The position numbers were made by a program, and so were the translations under genes. Shown here piece by piece: positions 32,252 through 42,995 of a DNA stretch of 64,000 nucleotides. How positions within the stretch are numbered: the first letter of the stretch is position 1; each line of letters begins with the position of its first letter. Below the pieces are notes generated by a model. It made no database searches. It worked only from the letters and a program-made list of their open reading frames with translations, and was not told the DNA's origin. Source of the DNA: Ophiobolus disseminans (Eukaryota > Ascomycota > Dothideomycetes > Pleosporales > Phaeosphaeriaceae); NCBI GenBank assembly GCA_010093685.1, contig MU006223.1:1197091-1261090 (forward strand), in the 5' to 3' direction.

Positions 32252-33532
32252 TTAGAAGTTGTTGTATCTGTCCCTCCATTGCTCCAACACGTCTCCACCG
32301 ACTGTCAAGCCCAGCATCGCCGTGCCAAAGTCGTCAATGTCGGCAGGTGCCGTTTCCAGCGGGAGTCTCGCGCCATCCTTGCGCTGCAAGAACAACACGT
32401 CTTGCCCAAAGCACAGCTTCTCCCACTCTGCAGCGCTCGAAGCATCCCAAAGGCCACTGCGGTTCGTGTACATGACGCCACCAGGGCAGACCGACCAACC
32501 TTGCTGCAAGGCAGCGTACACGGAGCTCAGGCTGACGGCGACAAGCCAGGTTCGGCGAATGCTCTCCGACAAAATCCACAAATACCACTGTTGCTGCATG
32601 TCGGAAGATGGCGTTGGTAGATTGCTGGCAACATCGTGCGTATTTGACAATGCTTTTCCCGCTGAGTGAAAGAGCTTGTTCGCCCAGTTATTCTGCACGG
32701 CTATGCGTCCTTCGGCGAAGTGGCGCGAGCGGATGTCGCCGTCGAAGAGGCCAATGATCTGGTAGACCAGAAGCGCCTGTAGCCTTGTCAGCTGCGCGAA
32801 CAGGTCAACCTCCTGCTCTCCTTCGGCGGTCCATTGCTTCTCGTTGACCCAGTCCAGCACAGCCCCATTCTCCAGGAGTAAATCACGCGCTCTGTCCTCT
32901 ACAATCCGAAGTAACGTGTCCGTGTTCGCGGGTGTCCGGTGGATGTAGCTCGCCAGCGTGGCATACGAGATTTGCACGGAAGCTGGGAAATCCTTGCTAT
33001 ACAGACGGGAATGAATGATCGGATTGCTGCCAGTGGTGGCCCAGCGCTCGAACCAAGACTGCAGTACCGCCACGTACTTCTTCAATGTTGAAATGCCAGA
33101 AACCACAGCGGCTTGGCCAATCACCCCAGCTCCACGGGCGATTGTCCATGTCTCAGGCGCAAGGAACCAGTCTGCTTTGTTTACCGGTGCATTGGGTGTT
33201 TGGTTGAGAGACAACGGAGGAGTAAATTCACTGTCCATGAGTGGGTATGCCGGGTCCAGTATAAAGTCGTCCGCAGGGATCAGGTTTGCGGTGGGGTATG
33301 TTGTTATGCTCGCATCTGCGGCGAGCAATTCACCCTCCACTAGCGGCACCAAGCCTATAAGCGAACCCGACAGCAATGGTCGAGACGAGGAAGCTGCTCT
33401 GCTTCTCGATGACGGATAGACGCAGGATCTGCCCCGATCCACACATCGTGCGCACGACGGCAGCTGCCGACCGCATCTCCGTTTCGACCTTGCGCAGGCG
33501 CTGCAAGCGTTTGGCTCCGCGTACGTTGACAT
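32252..33532 (-). CDS. Zn2Cys6 transcription factor
   Basis: 426 residues, one exon. The binuclear cluster sits at the very N-terminus, C-x2-C-x6-C-x6-C-x2-C-x6-C starting at Cys10 (CSACARSKRRC), with the basic SKRR loop. A Ser/Arg-rich linker follows. The remaining ~350 residues are helical with many Trp and Leu and contain a pattern (LFAQLTRLQALLVYQIIGLFDGDIR) often seen in small fungal regulators. It lies 594 bp from, and divergent to, an SDR gene, so it may be a pathway-specific regulator of its neighbours; that is inference. Confidence 0.9.
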   Translation of the reverse strand: MSTYAEPNACSACARSKRRCGRQLPSCARCVDRGRSCVYPSSRSRAASSSRPLLSGSLIGLVPLVEGELLAADASITTYPTANLIPADDFILDPAYPLMDSEFTPPLSLNQTPNAPVNKADWFLAPETWTIARGAGVIGQAAVVSGISTLKKYVAVLQSWFERWATTGSNPIIHSRLYSKDFPASVQISYATLASYIHRTPANTDTLLRIVEDRARDLLLENGAVLDWVNEKQWTAEGEQEVDLFAQLTRLQALLVYQIIGLFDGDIRSRHFAEGRIAVQNNWANKLFHSAGKALSNTHDVASNLPTPSSDMQQQWYLWILSESIRRTWLVAVSLSSVYAALQQGWSVCPGGVMYTNRSGLWDASSAAEWEKLCFGQDVLFLQRKDGARLPLETAPADIDDFGTAMLGLTVGGDVLEQWRDRYNNF

Positions 33533-34126
33533 GGCCGACGGGTACGTGCTTTAGCGTGTTTTCTTGGAGGAGGACTGCAGGTGAGGCTCGATCTTGCGGA
33601 GGTCGAGTGGGATAGCGTAGGCGCGCATTTGTCATCGGATGGGTACATCTGCATGCTCATTGGACAATTTCCCGCACGCTAACCCGAACAGCGACAGCCT
33701 AGTCCGCAATGCAAAGCAAGGACACCTCCATCAACGTCAAGGACAAAGAGCCTCAGCTCAACCAGGGTGCATTGACTTGAATGACACAGATATGGCTCAC
33801 GCTGCGATACTGTTGCTGTTGCTCGCGTGGGCTTGCAATCGCTGATATATCACACTCTCACGTAAAACAACCCCGAGATACGGCTGGGTTCTAAGCTAAA
33901 GACAACGCTCTCCAAGTCATCACAAATCCGTGTCTTAAAGGAGCCTGCGGCGGACCGTAAGAGACGTGTAGCGGACCTAGATTTGTGCGCGGACTAGCTC
34001 CTACGATTGACGTCCGCACGGGGGTTATGTTGTGTATATATGTAAGAAGAAGCCAGCCGAGCTTACATTCCTCATCACAGTTCGACTCTTCGCTTTCCAC
34101 TTTCAATCAAGCTCAAGAATCTCAAC
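33533..34126. promoter_or_regulatory. Divergent promoter region of a Zn2Cys6 factor and an SDR
   Basis: 594 bp between start codons. A TATATA at 34035-34040 lies 92 bp upstream of the SDR start and is a plausible core promoter element. Confidence 0.4.
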
Positions 34127-35104
34127 ATGGCCGTATATGTTATCACTGGTGTGTCGAAGGGCATCGGGGTCAGTCTATGTTTCATTGTGTTCCACATACC
34201 TCCGCTCATTTCAGACTAGTTCGAGTTCCTCAAGCAGATTTCGCAAGATCCGAAGAACCTGTTCGTTGGCCTGGTGCGCGACAAGGCGGCGACCGAGGAG
34301 AAAGTAACCAAAGAATTGGGCGATCGTCCCAATGTCCACATCCTTCATGCAGACCTCACCAGCTATGCCAGTTTGAAAGATGCTGCCGCCGCAACAGCTC
34401 GGATTGTTAGCGACCGTGGCATTGATTATCTCGTTGCCAATGGAGCTCTCGCGTCCCAGTGGGACGCGTATGACCCACTGAGCGTACTGTATGTTACTAG
34501 CCCTCCACCTCGTGCCTAGCTTAGTCTTTGACTAACAGGTGTAAAGTGGCGAAAAGCACGAGGAGCTGGATGAAGTTGCAGCACAGCTTTTTCAAACCAA
34601 CGTCGTCGGCAATATCCACTTCATCAACCTCTTCGTCCCTCTTGTCTTGAAGGGCAAAGTGAAGAAGGTTATCGCTCTCACTAGCGGCCACGCCGACCTC
34701 GATCTTATCAACGATCTAGATGTTGAGAATAGTGCTTTATACTCTGCCTCCAAGGCTGCCCTGAACGTCATCGTGGCCAAGTTCAGCGCAGAATACAAGA
34801 ACGAGGGCGTGCTTTTTGTCAGTATGAGCCCGGGAGTGGTGGAGGTCGGACACTTTGCGAATGGTATGTTACGCCGCGAAGCAACCGAATATCTTGTTGA
34901 CGGAGAACTATAGTCACTCCGGAGCAAATGCCAGGCTTGATGAAATTCATGGAGAAGTTGGCGACTTATGCCCCCGACTTCAAAGGCGCAACCCCTGTGG
35001 ACGAAGCTGTTCAGCTTATCATAGCGACCTGGGAGAAGCTTAGCATCGAGGCCGGGTACGGTGGGAAATTCATCTCGCAGCATGGAGATAAGAATTGGTT
35101 GTGA
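34127..35104 (+). CDS. Short-chain dehydrogenase/reductase, four exons
   Basis: Exons 34127-34168, 34220-34488, 34547-34863 and 34914-35104 give 272 residues. The cofactor motif TGVSKGIG is cut by the first intron, whose acceptor must be the TAG at 34217-34219 for the frame to continue with FEFLKQ. The second intron uses the AAAG at 34546, because the earlier CAG leads to an early stop. Asp in HADLTS, a VANGA version of NNAG, Ser in ALTSGH and Tyr-x3-Lys (YSASK) complete the active site. The small size and loose N-terminal motif resemble the C-factor/sniffer-like SDR group. Substrate unknown. It is divergent from a Zn2Cys6 factor. Confidence 0.85.
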
Positions 35105-35752
35105 ACGCTGGTGCGTTGGATATGCTTGTTCATGTGGTTGTATGTTACGCTACACATGGGGGTTTCGATGGTCAAGTCGTGCCTTGAGTTTGCAATGGGA
35201 AGTTTGAAGAGCAGTTTCACTGGTACGATGGAAGAGGAAGATATTGTAGCCAGGGAGTTAGCCACATATGCAGACAATCATCATGCCTATCAATCAGACA
35301 TGCCACATCCTTTAACACCATGCGATTGCTCTACTCTTCTGTGTCTGACGCGTTGATCGGACCAACGTCGTTTAAATCCAAGCTTCGGCGATTCTCAATG
35401 GTCGGTGCACGAAGTAAATTACGATATCTCCGACGTGCCCGCATGGCGCTTGTCCGTCACGCTGACCCCACCAACGCAGACTGAGCTAGTGCGCAAGCGA
35501 CCTTGAAACATCGATGATTACATTGACCGGCGCAATTGCAGGTCCCGAATTTTCCGAGATTAGATGATACCAGGCTAGGATCAGACCGTAGTTATAACAA
35601 TTGCGCGGAAAAGCGATTGAGTGTAAACGGAGTTACCGGTACCCTAGCTAAGTCCGGGTGGAACAATTGAGGCGTCCTTTCTGACATTGGATAACTCCGC
35701 AGAAGGGGCTATGACAAAGCGCAGCCATACATTCAAGTACCTTAGTCAATAT

Positions 35753-35777
35753 GCAGGGCGTTTACGCAGGGCGTTTA
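35753..35777 (+). repeat. Two 12-bp direct repeats in a promoter
   Basis: GCAGGGCGTTTA occurs at 35753-35764 and again at 35766-35777, one base apart. It lies about 155-180 bp upstream of the SDR start and just upstream of TATAAGT at 35802. This could be a doubled regulator site. Confidence 0.5.
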
Positions 35778-35801
35778 TGTTAAAAGTACGGCTAGACGAC
35801 G

Positions 35802-35808
35802 TATAAGT
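35802..35808 (+). promoter_or_regulatory. Candidate TATA box
   Basis: TATAAGT, 131 bp upstream of the ATG at 35933. Motif and position only. Confidence 0.35.
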
Positions 35809-35932
35809 AGCATTAGCAGCACCGACGTGTCTTGCATCAGAACAAAGCCATCAACACCGAACACTCGCAGCCTCAACCATCACATCACACCATTTTTGCA
35901 GTTAAGGATCCACTTGCCTTCATCCACCAACA

Positions 35933-36770
35933 ATGTCTCCCAACTCCGAGAAGCAAATTATTCTCATCACCGGTGGGCACATCTTCCACTTCCCCCATTT
36001 CCCTCCTACTGACAAACCCAGGCGCTACCGCCGGCATTGGCTTCGACACAGCCGTGTTGCTCGCCTCCAGTTCCCCAAGCAACCATGTCATCATGGGCGC
36101 CCGCAACGCAACCAAAGCCGAAGCCAAGGTCAAAGAAGTCCAAGCCAAGAACCCCAAAGGCACTGTAAGCTGGATCGAACTAGACGTCGATTCCGACGCC
36201 TCCATTGAAGCAGCAGCCAAGAAGTTAGAACAAGACTTTGGCCGCATCCACATTCTCATCAACAACGCGGGCGTCTGCCCCGAACCCGCCAGCGGCTCAC
36301 CAGACACGTCTCGCGAGTTTCTGCGCGCGACATTCGAGACCAACGTCTATGGCCCCACGCTCCTGACGCAGGCTCTACTGCCGCTGATTAAAGCCTCCAA
36401 ATCAGCCAAGGTGATCAACGTCACGTCCGGCCTCGGCAGCATATCCATGTTCAACGCCGACCTAGATGCTAGCTCTGTTCTGCACTACTTCAAGGACGTA
36501 CAGGGCATCGGGTACCGCATGAGCAAGAGCGCGTTGAACATGCTGTCGGCGTGGCAGCAGTACCAGCTCAGGGACACTGCGGTCAAGGTGTGGGCGTATT
36601 GTCCCGGGTACGTTGTGACGGATCTGGGAGGAGATCGCGAAGAAAGAGAGAAGATGGGGCTAGAGAGTTCAGAGACGAGTGCGCAGGGTATACTGGATAT
36701 TGTGGAGGGGAAGAGAGATGCGGAGAAGGGCGGGTTTGTGACGAAGAGGGGTGGGAGTTATCCGTGGTAG
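35933..36770 (+). CDS. Short-chain dehydrogenase/reductase, two exons
   Basis: Exons 35933-35972 and 36022-36770 give 262 residues. Splicing restores the TGATAGIG cofactor loop, ending a beta strand IILIT. The rest is canonical: Asp in LDVDS, NNAG at ~92, Ser in NVTSGLG, Tyr-x3-Lys (YRMSK) and the CPGYV-x-TD loop. It is a full-length classical SDR, probably NADP-linked. The substrate is unknown. The start at 35933 is chosen over an upstream open frame because it gives the usual short N-terminus before the cofactor loop. Confidence 0.9.
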
Positions 36771-37356
36771 CGGAGTTGTGGTTGCATGTGAGGCGGGTAG
36801 TTGGAAGGGTGTGAATAGCAATGGGAATATGAGACTGACATGAAAACACTTGATGATCTAGTGCAGTTGATGATGCTCAAAATGGATATGGTGACGCTTG
36901 CGGCACGCTTTGTAGACCTTAGCAACAAATTGGCCGGCCACAGTCGCGCTACAAGCACATCGCAATACTGTAAAGCCAGCACCAAATATGTTTGGTAAAA
37001 ATCGAGATTTACCCTTTTCATCCAAGTTTCGTCGATCGGGATTGTCGCGAGAGGGAGTGTGGCTATTAGAATGGTCAAAACCCGAGGCCGGAAATGCGCC
37101 CGACCCCACTTCCAGGGACCCGCACGCTTGCACTTTCTAAGGTTGAAATCCCGAGGTCCCCGTCACCACCATCACCCCATGCACGTTCTGCACGTGTGTC
37201 GCTACCGAAAGCTTATTGACCTTGTCGAGCAAGGCTTTTTTATCCCCAGACAGCAGGGATCCAGCCAATCGCATCGTGTGGCCGGCGCATGTGGTAGTCA
37301 CATGGACGAAGGACTTCAGCAGCATTGCCTGTAGTACACGACAACAACCCGTGTGG
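36771..37356. other. Intergenic
   Basis: About 590 bp between two plus-strand genes. No feature recognised. Confidence 0.5.
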
Positions 37357-38706
37357 ATGAGCATGGGCTTGACAGTACAAAAGGTGAGCATCCTGCTAGT
37401 TGCTATTCTGCTAATCACATTGAGCACTTCAATCTATTTCGCGAGCTTCCAATTCGGGGAGATTGACATTATGCTTGGTCCATTGGTATTGTGACCCGTC
37501 ATTACCACAAACCCATATACTGACAACTTGTAGACTTCTGTGAGCTTGGTCCTACTTGCGCGTAGGGTTTGCTACAATCCCGCATTGAGCTCGTACTGAT
37601 CGCGGCCAGACAGCGCATTAGCAAACAAGCCTGACATCCGCCTCAACCATATTCAAGTGATCGGAACCCACAACTCCTACCATCGCGAAGTTAGCCTTGC
37701 AGAGCGCACCGTGTTCGAGAAATACGTGCCGTCACCTGAAGACTACTATTACTCACATGCCGAGCTACCCATTCAGCTCGAACATCAATTCGTTCGCTCT
37801 TTCGAGTTAGATCTACATTCGGACGAAAAGGGTGGTCTGTACTATCCTCCAGTCGCGTGGAAACTGTCAAACTTGACAAATGCGACCACTCCCTTTGATG
37901 GCGAGGTACTCAAGAATCCTGGCATCAAGGTATTCCACGTAACCGACTTCGATCCGGACTCTGTTTGCCACACATTTATTGACTGCCTCAAATCGTTGAA
38001 GAAGTGGTCGGACGCAAACAAGCGACATGTTCCCATCCTCATCGATTTGGAGTTGAAGACCGACGCGCCAGCATGTCTATTAGGTGGCGTATGTTCTGGT
38101 GAAGCTACCAACTGGACGCTTCCCAGGTTACTCAACGTGGATGCCGAGATCCTATCCGTGTTTCCCAAGACGCAGCTCATCCGTCCAGATGATGTGCGCA
38201 AAGGCAGTCTCACGCTAGAGCAATCAATTCTCCAGCAAGGCTGGCCCAAACTCGATGACGTACGCGGCCGCTTCCTTTTCTTCTTCGACAACGACCCAAA
38301 GCCAAACGACCCCACGTCACCACGCGAGTTGTACCGCGCGTCTGTGCCCTCGCTTCAAAACCGCACAGTGTTCACGAACAGTCTGGCAGGTTCGCCCGAC
38401 GCTGCGATCATCAAGTACAACGAACCGCGTGGCAATGGCTCGGTCGTGATCCAGGATCTCGTCAAAAAAGGATATATTGTGCGCACGAGGAGTGATATCC
38501 CGATTGGCACAGTGCGCAACAGGACGACAGAGATGAGGGGTCTTGCTTTGAAGAGTGGTGCGCAGATTGTTAGTACTGACTTTCCGGTGTATGGCATGAG
38601 TGCGCGCTGGGGGTGGGACTTTGTTGTGCAGCTTAAGAAGGCGAGAGTTGCGCGGTGTAATCCGGTGACAGCGCCGAAGGGATGCAATGATGATGATCTA
38701 GAGTAA
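37357..38706 (+). CDS. PLC-like phosphodiesterase (Ca2+-dependent PI-PLC C1-like)
   Basis: The catalytic part is clear in the last exon (37610-38706): VIGTHNSYH near its start and SFELDLHSDEKGG, the His and acidic residues expected of a TIM-barrel PLC-like phosphodiesterase, then LIDLELKTD and a C-terminal TDFPVYG block. The 5' end is less sure. An exon 37357-37485 encodes a single hydrophobic signal/anchor segment (VSILLVAILLITLS), and a small exon 37534-37561 with a weak GTAGGG donor joins both in frame for 417 residues. Several N-x-S/T sites suit an extracellular or lumenal enzyme. It probably cleaves phosphoinositides or a related phosphodiester. Exon 1-2 assignment is inference. Confidence 0.75.
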
Positions 38707-39335
38707 TGTATATATGCAGTAAGTTGGGGAGGAGACAAGAACGAGCAAAATATGAGAGACTACATGACTATTTGAAGGGGGTGTTACTGAACCGCGCAGT
38801 AAACGGCGGCGCTCGGGAAAAGTGTGCCTTTCTTCATCAACGCAGCGCCGGCCTAGAATTTTTGACTTGAGAAAGTGGTTGACGGGTGAAAAACAAGATT
38901 TAGAATAACGACATGGCTCAGAGCGCTTCCATCAACACGCTACGTTCAAATGCCTCAAAGTTCAGGATCAGATGTCAACCGAGAAACCCTTAAACTGGTG
39001 CTAATCGCTTGGAGGACTTGTTTGTTGCATCTTTGGGACGCTTGCGACTGTTGTGGTGTATCTACAGCTCGTGGCTACTGATTCCGTTGTGGCGTGCCTT
39101 CCGCAGCGCTCGCACGAACTAATACTCACATTGTACATGACCTTCACTGATCTGAGCGCGCTTACTCGGGATTCCTCAACGGATTTTAGCATGAGAAGCG
39201 TCGGTGTAGCCCGCACTCTCACGTGCTGTCTTCTCCACGACGTCGACTTGCTCTTTCCTTCGCAGCTCGCTGTCCCCAACTCTACCCACTATCAGAACAG
39301 TTACCCTTTCTAGCACCCAGTCGTGATAACTCAAG
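38707..39335. other. Intergenic
   Basis: About 630 bp. No gene, repeat or RNA recognised. Confidence 0.5.
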
Positions 39336-40675
39336 ATGCGGTTCTCAACATTCATCTTCATGATCACCGTCACCTTGCTCGTCGCGGCTGGTGTAGTGAT
39401 TCCACACGCGAACGGCAACGCGGTCCAACCAGCTTCTCTATCTGACGTCGCGAGCAACAACACCCTGTTGTCTAGATTTTTTGACGACGACTTTGCAAGC
39501 GACGTGGTCTGGAACAAGTTCGCTAACAAAGGCGGCGCTTTGATCTGTGGCCTGGAGGGTACCGATCGCACTGCTGGTAGACTGATCAATGACCCACGCA
39601 ACCCGCCGTCAGCAGCCAGTATCTTCAATGGTGACCCCAGGCAGGATATGCGCGACTGGTACTGGCACGATAGCAACCCCTCGGGGCATGGCTGTGACTT
39701 CGACACATTTTGGCATTTTGGAGCCGTGATGCGCGCTTTAGGTCTCAATGCAAGGTCAAAGTCGGCGGGTGGAGACAATATGTGCTATAAGACTGAGCAT
39801 TGGGATCGAAGCCGCACCGGAACTGATGGCAGACAGCTTCCACCGGTTCTGCAGTGGTACGATAACGGAGGCAAGCAGTTCAAGGTAAGCCCTCTCTCTC
39901 GTCAAGAATGCTTAATGCTGGCGTTGTGTACTTATAAAACCGCAGGCGACGGGGTCTGAGCATGAGTTCGCCATGAACACTGTCGGCGGAGGTCAGTGAT
40001 ACAAACACTTCAACATTTGCAAGCGACTTACAATGCTAAACCTTATGCAGCGATCATAGGCCTCTACCTCGACAGCCCCAAAAGCGCAGCAAGTAGGAAC
40101 TGGTACGGCAACAAGAAAGATCCGGAAATTGCGCAGCTACCTCATCTTCACGCACTGTCAGACATACTCTGGGCTTTCTGGAATCGCGACAACTCAAACG
40201 TAAAAAACATCAAGTACTTTTTCATGCTCGGTATTTCCAACGAGGAAACGAACCAGATCGTCGCATCTTGTCTCCACAAGGCTGGAAAGACTCTTTCAGA
40301 ATGGCCCGGCGCGAGCTTCATGACAAACACAGAGGAAGGCCATGCGTTGCTAGGTACATCTCTAACATTCCACGATACGAGCGAGGACTAACATGAAAAG
40401 GCTCTCCGAACGGTGGCGTATTCGCCTACTTCCTTTTGCAACACAAAGCCGAGCTCGGTCACAAGACCATTACTAAGATCACAATCATCCGACCTGAATC
40501 CGAGGAGGATACCGACTTCGTCGACCCGGCATTGGTCTTCCACGTCGCGGACGCTGCTGATCCACCGCCGGACACGGCGCAAATGCAGAAGAACAAGCGA
40601 CGGGATGGACATACGGTTGGTGTGGTGCAGCAGGGAAAGAAGAACATCGTGAGAACTCATAAGTTTCAGATGTAA
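39336..40675 (+). CDS. Unknown secreted or membrane-anchored protein, four exons
   Basis: Exons 39336-39884, 39946-39991, 40051-40353 and 40401-40675 join to 390 residues with phase kept at every junction; the second exon is only 46 nt. Residues ~5-22 are strongly hydrophobic after a short basic start, so a signal peptide or anchor is likely. The middle holds GGALICGLEGTDR, WYWHDSNPSGHGCDFDTFWHF, and IIGLYLDSPKSAASRNWYG. The C-terminal part has a Gly-Ser-Pro-Asn-Gly-Gly turn and ends in a basic tail. I do not recognise a domain. The first ~180 residues contain three Cys and several Trp. Confidence 0.75.
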
Positions 40676-41612
40676 ACCAGCTGCGCTCTGGCGTGGGGTG
40701 AGGCAACGGGAAAGCATGGAATAAAAGCGGTGACGAAATGACTAAGCTACATGCTAGTCCGAAACAAATGAGCCAAAGGCTATACTGTTTCAACAAATAA
40801 TACACAAGAATGAAGTACTGAAGACAATGATTCCCAGGAGATAATGTGCCACCTTGCCCCCTTCCAAAAAAGGCTTCCCTCTCATATTTGGAGTCCATGC
40901 GGTCCCGAGTTCGAACTGACATCCTCGATGCCTTGCTCAACACCTTCGCAAAGAAGTTTGCACGCCTTGCCACCTCTAACACAATGACTTCGCAAAGCCA
41001 TGGGCGTTATTTGAGATATGTGAAGCGCAATGTCTTTGTCTCAATCATTCATAGTACGCACACGGAGGGTTACCATGTGCACACACCAAGCATGAAAGGT
41101 TGGAGGCTGTCGCAAGAAGTCGTGTGCTTGCTATGAGTATTGGCTTCTGGCAAGAGGGAAATTTATACAGTGCTCATATGACGTGGCGATTTGTTTGCAC
41201 GCTGTTCGTGACGTCAAATCCGAGCGACAGTTTCCCGACGCTGCGGCTTTGCTGTGAGAAGGTCGGCAATAAAGTAAGACTAGACACGATGGAAATGCGC
41301 GCTCGTGTCTTGGTGTAACTGACAGGAGGCAGCAAGACGCACCCTAGGGTCTGGCTTACGGTGCGAGTGCCGTGAAAACCGCATGATGCCGTGGTGATGT
41401 ATGTTACGCTGAGTTCAAGCCGCTGTGTGCGTTGGGCAACGCGTTTGAGGCCGAAGTGCCTGCTTATGCGTGGCCAGTAGCTTGCAATTGTTAGGATCAT
41501 TGCTCGAGCTGGAAACCAAGTGTGTCATATGGACTAGCGGGAATGAGAGCGTTGAGGCCGTTGCGCTGTTGCCATCGGGATGTTTGATATGCCGTCATTA
41601 TTCGGAAGCGCC
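40676..41612. other. Intergenic, convergent 3' ends
   Basis: About 940 bp between convergent genes. No gene is supported. Confidence 0.5.
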
Positions 41613-42995
41613 TCAGATCTTATAAAAGGCCATGTCCGGGTATTGAATCGCCTCTCGATATTGCATTGCCTGAAATTTCGCTCCAAACTCTTCGTCTTTC
41701 GGTGGTGGAGGTGGCGGGCGATCGGCGAGCTCCCACTCTTCATCCACGTCCACAGTCTTCATATCGCCCCTGAATGTTGAAGGATGCAAGCTGATCATCA
41801 TGTCCTTGCCCGTCTTGAGGATTGCGACCTTGCTCTCGCCAGCCCATTCGCCGCTCTGATCTTTCTTGTCGCCGTACTTGCGCAACGCATGTGCGGTGCG
41901 ATGGCGTTGTGCTTTCGAAACGAGTGGCTTGAGCGTGGGTATCGATGCGCATAGAATGCCGATGTTGACCTCGACCATGGACCAAGTGTTGATAGGTAGT
42001 GAGTCGTAGAAGGGGTCGTTGGAAAGTGTGAAGACACGAAGGGACTGTAGACGGATGATTGAAGCGATCGTGCTGACGATCCCGAGGCCGAATATGATGA
42101 ACAAAGCTATCTTTTCGCGAGGTGGCCGAGGGATGCGCAAAATGAGTTTGAGTGGGAGGACTAGAATCCAGAGGTCCATAGCAATATGGAAAGCAGACGT
42201 GGCTAGGGAGTGTAAGCACGGATGATTAGTTGCGCATACTTTACGGGTGCTTACTGTGGTAAAAAGCATTCGCATTGATGCAGTGGCCTTGTACGGTGCC
42301 GGTGAAGTCCCAAAGCTTGCGCAGCGGTGTACATTGCGTCGGTACTACAATGATGACGATGACTTGCCAGGCCACAAGAAGACCCATAGTAACCTTGCAC
42401 AGGCGTTCAAATGTTTGGTTTACAGCTATGACATGTTAGAGCCGCCTATTGTGGTTTTCCGTATTACTCACCCAGTCTGAGGTAAATCATCAAAATTGAG
42501 ATCTTGATGAGTGTCATAGTCATCTTGTAAACCACGATTACAGCGAGAATCAACTTTGCACGTTAGTAAGGTACAACAGCCACAACGTTGGTGAGCTCAC
42601 CTTAAGACTACTGGCCATCTGCTCTGGACTCAAGTTCATGGCGCTAAAGCCAAGCTTGAATTCTCTAGCACCGGCACACAACTCCAGTAAGAGAACCATG
42701 GTGAGTGACTAGTGAGAGTTAGAACTGAGCTGTTATTGTGGGTATTGACTTACTGCGGCGGCAACCATAGTCCAGTCCTCGATTCCCATGTTCCGCACGA
42801 TGAAGCCGCGCGTGTAGACACGAAGCGCGACGCATGCCACTTTGAATGTCAACAATGTTCACATATGTTGATAGAACTTGGCAACCTACCTCCAATCACT
42901 GTCATGGCCACGGAGACGCCAACCATGACATCTTGCCTCGCTTGCTCAGCGCCCGGCGCGTACTTGGGATCAGAGGGATTCAGAGCGGTCGCCAT
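41613..42995 (-). CDS. Pth11-like fungal rhodopsin-domain receptor
   Basis: Six exons on the minus strand: 42890-42995, 42754-42839, 42601-42708, 42472-42553, 42255-42425 and 41613-42202; 380 residues. Family hallmarks: R-V-Y-T-R then GIEDWTMVAA, AVNQTFERLCKVTMG, QCTPLRKLWDF with a later Cys in GHCIN, and FHIAMDLWILVLPL. Seven hydrophobic segments are expected, with a ~125-residue cytosolic tail holding a Pro run and ending MAFYKI. The fifth exon must start at the CATAG acceptor (42425) for NQTFERLCK to appear. There is no CFEM domain, so it is the short class. Such proteins are plasma-membrane receptors for surface or host cues. The ligand is unknown. Confidence 0.9.

Larger units (their letters stand above)
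35105..35932. other. Intergenic upstream of an SDR
   Basis: About 830 bp. No gene seen. It contains the tandem repeat at 35753-35777 and the TATAAGT at 35802. Confidence 0.5.
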
